From JBBQXV01 sp043785585 (GTDB lineage Bacteria > Myxococcota_A > Polyangia > Polyangiales > Polyangiaceae), in NCBI GenBank assembly GCA_043785585.1, contig JAYVXB010000058.1:1-8604 (forward strand): DNA of 8,604 nt. Reading direction: 5' to 3'. The translations under genes were made by a program, and so were the position numbers. The notes under the pieces are model-generated. The model searched no databases, was not told where the DNA came from, and worked only from the letters and a program-made list of their open reading frames with translations. Positions 1-5,092 of this stretch are shown here, one piece after another; position 1 is the first letter of the stretch; the number at the start of each line of letters is the position of its first letter.

Positions 1-98
1 TTGACGACCGTGACCTCGCAGCCGATCTCCGCGAGCGCGCGCGAAAGCTCGGAGGCGAAGACCGCGTCGTCCTCGAGCAAGAGGATTCTGGCCGACAT
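1..98 (-). CDS. Response regulator receiver domain protein, N-terminal 32 codons (cut by window edge)
   Basis: Reading leftwards from an ATG at 96-98, the protein begins MSARILLLEDDAVFASELSR and continues with ALAEIGCEVTVV to the window edge. This is the opening of a CheY-like receiver domain: a hydrophobic first strand (ILLL), the acidic cluster E9-D10-D11 whose aspartates bind Mg2+ in this family, an amphipathic first helix, then the second strand (EVTVV). The phospho-acceptor aspartate, expected near residue 50-55, and any output domain lie outside the window. The gene lies 81 bp downstream of a large membrane protein on the same strand, so the two may be co-transcribed, but a weak promoter-like sequence in the gap allows separate expression. 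The family is clear from the motif; the specific role and output type cannot be known from here. Confidence 0.85.
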   Translation of the reverse strand, partial: MSARILLLEDDAVFASELSRALAEIGCEVTVV

Positions 99-100
99 GT

Positions 101-107
101 CTCCTCT
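101..107 (-). promoter_or_regulatory. Ribosome binding site of the response regulator
   Basis: On the minus strand the sequence GAGAGGAGAC directly precedes the ATG at 96-98. It is the most Shine-Dalgarno-like stretch there, though only two bases separate AGGAG from the start codon, which is unusually tight. The start is kept because the receiver domain begins right after this ATG, as is normal for the family. Confidence 0.55.
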
Positions 108-113
108 CAAAAC

Positions 114-141
114 GCTATCGGGCGTGCGTATCCACGGTCAA
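114..141 (-). promoter_or_regulatory. Possible sigma-70-like promoter for the response regulator
   Basis: On the minus strand, TTGACC (136-141) matches five of six bases of the -35 consensus. It is followed after 16 bases by GATAGC (114-119), a poor -10 match with three of six. It would start a transcript just before the receiver gene's ribosome binding site. Only the -35 element is good, and promoter consensus is loosely defined in myxobacteria, so this is a weak call. Confidence 0.25.
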
Positions 142-163
142 CTCGCCGGTACGTTTGCCTGGA

Positions 164-178
164 CCGGGAGACGCCCGG
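164..178 (-). terminator. Short GC hairpin just after the large membrane-protein gene
   Basis: The arms CCGGG (164-168) and CCCGG (174-178) form a perfect 5-bp stem around a 5-base loop. On the minus strand it begins one base after the TGA stop at 180-182. No T-run follows, so it is not a classical intrinsic terminator. It could pause polymerase, protect the mRNA 3' end, or be chance in GC-rich DNA. Confidence 0.3.
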
Positions 179-179
179 C

Positions 180-3100
180 TCAGTGCAACGCCTTCGCGAA
201 CGGCCCCGCCCACGAGAAGACGGTGTGCGCCGCGTCCGGATACTGCGCCATGGCCACCCCCGCGATCGGCAGCACGACCCACGTCAGCACGCGGCCGAGG
301 AACGCGCGATCGAGCGTCAGCCTGCCCGCCTGCGTCTTCGCGATCCGACTGAGGAGAACGTCGCGATCCATCTGCATGAAGATCCAGAGCCCGCATCCGG
401 CCACGGAGAGAATGACGATCCAGATGAACGTGAGGAGCAAGCGTCGCGGTTGAACCGCGTACGACGAGACCGTCATCAGCATCGAGAGACCGCCGACGGT
501 GACCGTGAGCAAGAAGTGCCGAAAGTGCCGGACGAGATGCGAGACGTCGAACGTGAGCTGCGTCGCGACGAACTCCTCGGCGAGGCGCAACCACGCGAGC
601 GCGGGCTTCGAGAGCGTCGCGCCGTAGAAGTCGAGCGACCGCTTCGTCGAGAGCGTCGCGATCATGTCGGCGGCGGAAGCGTCGGCGCGCGGCGGCGCAG
701 GAAGGCGGCGCTCCCACAGCGGCTCGAGGACGGCGAAGAGCGCGGCGCGCGCCTGGACGAGCTTCTGCATCGTCTCGCTCGCGGCGAGATCGCGGTGTCC
801 GCGTCCGACGGCGTGCACGCCGAGCTCGCGCTGCAGCGTTGCGTCGATGTTGTTCACCGCGGCTCGAAACGCGCCAAGCTGCAGCTCGATCTCCTCGGGC
901 GCGGGCGCCCCCATCGCGGCCCACTCGGCGCGAATGAAATCGATCCGCTGGTCGAGCGCGACGACCTGCTGCACCGGAATCACGAGGTCGGTCACGTCCG
1001 ATCCCGACGACGAGATCTGATCTTCGACGCTTCGTGCGAACGGCTTTGGCAACCTGCCAAAGGCGTCCAAGATCGGATGCTGCGCGAACCGCTCGAGCAG
1101 CGCGCGGAGCTTCAGCCAAAAGAGAAGCATCCAGACGAGCCCCGTACCCGTCGCCAGCACGAGCGTCGCGAATCCTCCGACGAGCACGAGCCGCCCCGCC
1201 GTCCCTTCGAGCACGAGCGGCGATTTCGTGAAGAAGAGAAACGCCGCCGCGCCGACGAGCGCGACGCTCCCCGCCCAATACGCGCGCGTCGACGTCGGGG
1301 TCTGGAGCGTGCGAAGGAGGTCCGCCTCGAGCGCATCGAGGTCCGCGCGGAACCCCGACGGCTTCGCGCACGGCGCGCACGCTTCGGCGTCGCTCCGCTT
1401 CGACGTCGCGGCCACCGACATCTCGGGGGCGCGCGCGTGGAACGCATCGAGCAAGTGCACGCGCGTGAGGTGCGCCATGCTCCAGACGTACATGCACGCG
1501 GCGACGATCAGGATCGGCGTCGTCGGCGAGACGCCGCTCCCGAGGCTCGTCGCGCGCTCGGTGAACACGCCGGCCTCCATCGCGAAGATGCCCTTCACCG
1601 TCGCGACGGTCACGCCGATCGCGATCGCCGCGCGCAGGCACGTGTCCAAGGTCGCGCCGACGCGATTGGTGCGGCCCGTGCTGCGCGCGAGACGGAACAC
1701 CGAGACGCCGACGACGAGGAGCGAGGCCCCGAAGCATCCGAGGAGCGCGACCATCGACGCCTCGCCGATCCATTCGACCGTCGCTGCCGAATAGCCAATG
1801 ACTCGTTCGCCCGTCGCCGCGACGAGCGCGCTCTCCGCGACGAGCAGCGAAGCGAAGCAAGTCGCCACGTAGTAGCTCTGCTTCGCGCGCTCGGTCGGCT
1901 CGAGGCACGGCTGCATCCTGTGAAACACCCGAAAGAGCGGCGACACGTACTCGGTTTGCGCAGCCCCCGGCGGAGGCGGCGGCCGGAACGACTGCACCAG
2001 GCCGTACAGGATGAATCCGACGATGTTGTAGATCGCGAAGATCGAGACGAAGAACGTCGCGATCTGCCAGACGCGCGCGATCGTCTGGCCGCGCTTTCGT
2101 TCGTCGGTGACGACGACGCTCGTCCCCACTTCGTCACGCCCGTGATCGAAGACGAGGCGCTTCTCGTCCTCGTAGCTCGCGACGTGGAGCGGCATGAGCC
2201 CGCGCCGGCTCACGACCGTCACCCAAACCGGGAGCGTCGCATTCGAGCCTTCGGGCCGGTATTCGGCGAGCTCCGGATCGCCGAAGAGCGCGAGCGTGGC
2301 GTTGTACGTTCCCTGCGGCGTCTCGCCGCTGAAGGGCGCCTGCGTGCCTTGCGGCCCGGACGATCCGAAGAACGGATACGGCGTCACCACGAGCATCCCG
2401 AGGAGATCGGTCTCGTACGTCGGATGCAGATAGAGGACTTCGCTCCCGAACGTGAAGAGGCGGACGTCCGGAACGACCTTCTTGATTTGACGAGCAAGGA
2501 AAACCACGTCGGCCGGATCCGTCCCGGCGATCCCGAGGTAGCGGACGTCTTTGCGCGAGATGTCGAGGAGCACATTGGCCAAAAGCGCGTCGTGCGCGAA
2601 TGTCGTCTTCGACGAAAGCGTGGGCGCGACGTCGCGCGGCTCGGTGGCCTCTTCGAGCGACGGATCGAGCCGACTGCGCGGCGTCGGCGGGGTCGTGTCG
2701 GTCGACGACGTGCGACGATCTTCGGCGGCATACGCGCTTCGCAATGAGCCGATGTGCGGCGGGAAGCCGTACGTGGTCTCGGGGCCGTAGCACTTCGCGT
2801 CGCGCTTCGCGTCGGCGGAGAAGCCGTCGCCGTACGTCGTTCCGGATTCGTGGAGGAGCGCGACGTCGGCGAGCTTGGTGTTGGTCTTTGCGTCGCTCGG
2901 TTTGTTCGACCGCGCGCCGTTCACGTTGAGCATCCCGTGCAGATAGGCGTAGAACGCGCACGTCAGTGCGTCGTCGGGAATCGTCGTCGCTTGGAACGAC
3001 ACGCGCGGCATCACGCCGTCGACGCCTTCGAGCGTGCGCCTCGTTTGCGTGCTCGTCGCGGAGCCCGACACGATGCGGATCGCGGGGAGATCGCCGTCGC

Positions 3101-3965
3101 TCGCGGTGCGTGGCTCGGCGGCCCAGAGACGAAGCGTGAGGCGCAGCGATTCGGCAGAGCCAGAGAAGGTCGGACCGACGATGCGGAGATCGGTCGGCGT
3201 CGTGAGCGGCGGCGCGCCGGCGCGTTGGACGCGTGACGCGAAGTCGAGCGCGCGGCGAAGCGCGGGCTTGTGCACGCCCCACGTCGGAGTCTCGCCGACG
3301 ACGAGGAGCGCGACGAGCGGCTGCGCTTCACCGCCGGGTGCGGCCGCGCCGCGTGACTCGGAAGCGTCGCTCTGTCCGCGGAAGAGGATGATTCCGGGCG
3401 ATATGCGGCGACACGCGCGAATGCGATCGACGTCGGACGATGCGGGGTCGGCGCTCCAGGGGAGCCAGCCGCGATCGCGGACGCGATCGTTGCGTTCGAT
3501 GGCGAGTTGGAGCGCTTCGAGGTTGCGGTCGTAGTCGTAGGCGAGCGCGGAGTCGATCGGGTCGGGTACGGTCGCAATGAGCACTTTGGGATCGCGTCCG
3601 GCTTTGCGCGCGTCCGTGAAGTAGCGGAGGACTTCGGCGTCCGGGTCGGTTCCGGGCGGGCCGGCATCGGGGCCGATCGCGGGTGTGGGGGCGGAGTTGC
3701 GAATGCGGTAGTAGTCGAGGAGCGGTCGCGCCATTCGCTCGGCGCACCAGCGGTCGTCGAGGCCGCCGGAGTCGGCGGGCGGGCCGACGTTCGTGTCGGC
3801 AGGCGCGGGTGCCGCGGCGGACGCCGTGGCTGCGGCGGCTGCGGGCGCGGCGGTGGACGATGATTCGGCGGGCGCGTCGCTGTGTCCGCTGGAGAGCGCG
3901 GGAAAGAGGACGGTCAGCACGCCGAGGAGAACGACGATGAGCGAGCTCCGGCTGTCCGTGGTCAT
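180..3965 (-). CDS. Large receptor-like membrane protein: signal peptide, PBP type 1-like periplasmic domain, about ten TM helices
   Basis: A 1261-residue protein of no recognised named family. Residues 1-29 look like a signal peptide (MTTDSRSS, then a hydrophobic core, then ALSSGHS), and an Ala/Pro/Ser linker runs to about 68. Residues about 217-593 alternate beta/alpha segments with motifs such as GPTFSGSAESL, ALLHESGTTYGDG and YLGIAGTDPADVVFLARQIK. These resemble the two-lobed ligand-binding fold of type 1 periplasmic binding proteins (inference). Hydrophobic helices follow at about 631-659, 697-718, 735-759, 777-799, 814-833, 895-913, 926-952, 1150-1169, 1175-1197 and 1224-1241. If the N-terminus is exported, residues 953-1148 are cytoplasmic. 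A lone CxxC (863/866) lies in the predicted cytoplasmic loop after helix 5, and five prolines (662-666) follow helix 1. The ATG at 3965 is chosen because it places the signal peptide at the N-terminus; ATG 3986 and TTG 4016 are in frame, and none has a clear ribosome binding site. No kinase, HAMP or ATPase motif was found. Confidence 0.85.
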   Translation of the reverse strand: MTTDSRSSLIVVLLGVLTVLFPALSSGHSDAPAESSSTAAPAAAAATASAAAPAPADTNVGPPADSGGLDDRWCAERMARPLLDYYRIRNSAPTPAIGPDAGPPGTDPDAEVLRYFTDARKAGRDPKVLIATVPDPIDSALAYDYDRNLEALQLAIERNDRVRDRGWLPWSADPASSDVDRIRACRRISPGIILFRGQSDASESRGAAAPGGEAQPLVALLVVGETPTWGVHKPALRRALDFASRVQRAGAPPLTTPTDLRIVGPTFSGSAESLRLTLRLWAAEPRTASDGDLPAIRIVSGSATSTQTRRTLEGVDGVMPRVSFQATTIPDDALTCAFYAYLHGMLNVNGARSNKPSDAKTNTKLADVALLHESGTTYGDGFSADAKRDAKCYGPETTYGFPPHIGSLRSAYAAEDRRTSSTDTTPPTPRSRLDPSLEEATEPRDVAPTLSSKTTFAHDALLANVLLDISRKDVRYLGIAGTDPADVVFLARQIKKVVPDVRLFTFGSEVLYLHPTYETDLLGMLVVTPYPFFGSSGPQGTQAPFSGETPQGTYNATLALFGDPELAEYRPEGSNATLPVWVTVVSRRGLMPLHVASYEDEKRLVFDHGRDEVGTSVVVTDERKRGQTIARVWQIATFFVSIFAIYNIVGFILYGLVQSFRPPPPPGAAQTEYVSPLFRVFHRMQPCLEPTERAKQSYYVATCFASLLVAESALVAATGERVIGYSAATVEWIGEASMVALLGCFGASLLVVGVSVFRLARSTGRTNRVGATLDTCLRAAIAIGVTVATVKGIFAMEAGVFTERATSLGSGVSPTTPILIVAACMYVWSMAHLTRVHLLDAFHARAPEMSVAATSKRSDAEACAPCAKPSGFRADLDALEADLLRTLQTPTSTRAYWAGSVALVGAAAFLFFTKSPLVLEGTAGRLVLVGGFATLVLATGTGLVWMLLFWLKLRALLERFAQHPILDAFGRLPKPFARSVEDQISSSGSDVTDLVIPVQQVVALDQRIDFIRAEWAAMGAPAPEEIELQLGAFRAAVNNIDATLQRELGVHAVGRGHRDLAASETMQKLVQARAALFAVLEPLWERRLPAPPRADASAADMIATLSTKRSLDFYGATLSKPALAWLRLAEEFVATQLTFDVSHLVRHFRHFLLTVTVGGLSMLMTVSSYAVQPRRLLLTFIWIVILSVAGCGLWIFMQMDRDVLLSRIAKTQAGRLTLDRAFLGRVLTWVVLPIAGVAMAQYPDAAHTVFSWAGPFAKALH

Positions 3966-3991
3966 CGCCGGCGGAAGGGTACACATATCGG

Positions 3992-4018
3992 CTGGGGAGT
4001 ACCCAGTTTGGGTCAAAC
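3992..4018. promoter_or_regulatory. Overlapping inverted repeats in the divergent intergenic region (candidate operator)
   Basis: Three short perfect inverted repeats are chained here: CTGGG-5-CCCAG (3992-4006), ACCCA-3-TGGGT (4001-4013) and GTTTG-3-CAAAC (4006-4018). They sit between the divergent starts at 3965 (minus) and 4063 (plus). A minus-strand TTGACC at 4011-4016 resembles a -35 element, but no -10 lies at a proper distance. A site controlling both genes is plausible. If the large protein actually starts at the TTG at 4016, most of this would be coding. Confidence 0.35.
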
Positions 4019-4062
4019 GGGTGACTTGCGTGGTGCGAAGCGTCCACTAAGAAGACCGTCCA

Positions 4063-4614
4063 ATGGCGTATCGCGACGCACCGAAGAGCTCGCTCGCGTT
4101 CTGCGAGCGCCACGCGCTCCGCTACGACGCGACGACATCCGCCGGTTGCGTCGTCTGCAGACGCGACGAACCGGAGCGCTTGGGCGCGCCGTTGCGGAAG
4201 CGGACGATCCTGTGGGCCGTGCTCGCCTGTGCGGGCGGCGCGACTGCGCTCGGCGTCGGGATCTGGCGAGGGCGCGCGGTGCCACCGGCAAGGGAGCAAG
4301 TCGAGACCCTCCAGGCTCCGGTCCCCTACTACGTGACCGCGCGCGAGTCGCCGGCCATCCGCGCCATCCTCGCGCCGTCGGAGGTGCGCGTGGGCGAGCG
4401 CGCCGAGCTCCGGTGCGAGGCGACGCAGAGCGATGGAGAGCCGAACGGGTACAAATGGGGCGGGCCGTTCGGCGCCACGAAGGAGAGCGCGTCGAACGTC
4501 GCGGTCTGGATCCCCGCGCGCGCCGGCGAGGCGACGCTCACGTGTTGGGCGCGCAACAGCGTTGGCAATGCGCAGCGCGAGCTCCGCGTGGTCGTCTTGC
4601 CGGCGACGCATTAG
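4063..4614 (+). CDS. Zinc-knuckle, single-TM, Ig-like domain membrane protein
   Basis: A 183-residue protein with three parts. Residues 14-32 carry C14-x2-H17 and C29-x2-C32, a Cys/His set able to bind one zinc ion, resembling short zinc-ribbon or B-box-like knuckles. The basic stretch LRKR (44-47) precedes one membrane helix (about 48-68), so the knuckle should be cytoplasmic and the rest periplasmic. Residues about 101-179 look like an immunoglobulin-like (I-set type) domain: GERAELRC with C118, W132 in YKWG, and LTCWARNSVG with C161, matching the family's Cys...Trp...Tyr/Leu-x-Cys-x-Ala-x-Asn-x-x-Gly core. C118 and C161 could form the canonical disulfide. The ATG has only a weak AAGAAG (4049-4054) upstream. 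It is divergent from the receptor-like protein with a 97-bp spacer, so shared regulation is possible. Function is unknown; anchoring or ligand binding at the envelope is a guess. Confidence 0.8.
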   Translation: MAYRDAPKSSLAFCERHALRYDATTSAGCVVCRRDEPERLGAPLRKRTILWAVLACAGGATALGVGIWRGRAVPPAREQVETLQAPVPYYVTARESPAIRAILAPSEVRVGERAELRCEATQSDGEPNGYKWGGPFGATKESASNVAVWIPARAGEATLTCWARNSVGNAQRELRVVVLPATH

Positions 4615-4631
4615 CGAAGCGCGTGGACCGG

Positions 4632-4651
4632 CGTCACGTGCGACCGTGACG
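4632..4651 (+). terminator. Hairpin downstream of the Ig-like protein gene
   Basis: CGTCACG (4632-4638) and CGTGACG (4645-4651) form a perfect 7-bp stem around a 6-base loop, starting 18 bases after the TAG stop at 4612-4614. The position suits a transcript end, but no T-run follows, so intrinsic termination is uncertain. A protein-binding palindrome is the alternative. Confidence 0.4.
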
Positions 4652-4679
4652 TGCGGATCACGTCGTGCGCCGCGTTGCG

Positions 4680-4703
4680 CCGCAGTTCCGCAGCTCCGCA
4701 GGT
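4680..4703. repeat. Three tandem 8-bp repeats, CCGCAGNT
   Basis: CCGCAGTT, CCGCAGCT and CCGCAGGT follow one another with no gap, differing only at the seventh base. The array is followed at once by the second copy of GGATCACG (4704-4711). Iterated sites of this sort can bind a regulator, but at this length slippage or chance is possible. Confidence 0.5.
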
Positions 4704-4967
4704 GGATCACGAGAAGAAGTCGTCGATCGCCCGCGACGATTCGAGAAACATGCGCGGCCCGACATCGACGACAAGCCGTGCGCATCGGCCCGAATGCGGC
4801 CACGAAACATTTCTGAAACACGTTCCACAAAACGACCCGCCGCGTCCGATTCGTCCTTGCGGGCACGAGAGTCGCACGGTACGGACCCGGCCACCGGGGA
4901 GGCTCACGCAGGAGAAACCTCGACGACTTAAATCGACATCGACGAAGCAACTTCGTCCGCAACATCC

Positions 4968-4996
4968 GTCGGGAGAGCCCGACATAGTCTTTAGAC
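4968..4996. repeat. Two adjacent small inverted repeats in the lipoprotein upstream region
   Basis: GTCGGG-AGAG-CCCGAC (4968-4983) is a perfect 6-bp stem with a 4-base loop. Three bases later comes GTCT-TT-AGAC (4987-4996), in an AT-richer patch. The first stem followed by ATAGTCTTT looks faintly like an attenuator or terminator. The pair could also be operator half-sites near a promoter. No decisive feature separates these options. Confidence 0.35.
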
Positions 4997-5050
4997 AAAA
5001 GCAGCAATGCCGTCGCAGCTGGAAAGGCCGCGACGGGAGTCGTGTGTCCT

Positions 5051-5073
5051 GCGCAGTGCCGTTCGCACTGCGC
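5051..5073 (+). promoter_or_regulatory. Perfect 9-bp stem-loop in the lipoprotein leader
   Basis: GCGCAGTGC (5051-5059) and GCACTGCGC (5065-5073) are perfect reverse complements around a 5-base loop CGTTC. The stem ends six bases before the GGAGAGG ribosome binding site at 5080-5086. In the mRNA it would form a stable hairpin close to the translation start. As DNA it is a 23-bp near-palindrome of the size bound by dimeric repressors. Confidence 0.6.
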
Positions 5074-5079
5074 TTCACG

Positions 5080-5086
5080 GGAGAGG
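5080..5086 (+). promoter_or_regulatory. Ribosome binding site that favours the TTG start at 5093
   Basis: GGAGAGG lies six bases before the in-frame TTG at 5093 but fifteen before the ATG at 5102. Normal spacing therefore favours TTG, adding MRP to the protein and giving the signal peptide an early arginine. The downstream reading is the same either way. Confidence 0.55.
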
Positions 5087-5092
5087 TGTGTC

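Larger units (their letters stand above)
4615..5092. other. 478-bp intergenic region with repeats but no convincing gene
   Basis: This is the longest stretch without a gene. Several overlapping reading frames are open, but their products are Arg/Ser/Cys-rich and look like artefacts of GC-rich DNA. It holds a hairpin just after the upstream stop, a triple 8-bp tandem repeat, an 8-bp direct repeat GGATCACG (4655-4662 and 4704-4711), two small inverted repeats near 4968-4996, and a strong hairpin at 5051-5073. More AT-rich patches (4801-4832, 4926-4933, 4984-5000) are where a promoter might lie, but no clear -35/-10 pair or sigma-54 element was found. Confidence 0.7.

Noticed and set aside
115..1908. 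Minus-strand 597-codon frame overlapping the large membrane protein
   Set aside because: It is Arg/Ala-dominated, lacks membrane or domain pattern, and lies in another frame of the same strand as the convincing gene.
183..2747. Very long plus-strand open frame (854 codons) opposite the large membrane protein
   Set aside because: Its product is extremely rich in Arg, Glu and His with no hydrophobic core or motifs. It is the mirror of a well-structured coding frame in GC-rich DNA.
4801..4870. Possible tRNA or sigma-54 promoter
   Set aside because: No cloverleaf arms or T-arm consensus pair up, and the TTGC at 4857 lacks a GG-containing -24 element at the right spacing.
4707..5078. Minus-strand 123-codon frame in the intergenic region, fairly Cys-rich
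   Set aside because: It has no clear ribosome binding site or family pattern, its cysteines have no regular spacing, and other frames here are equally open. A small gene cannot be fully excluded.
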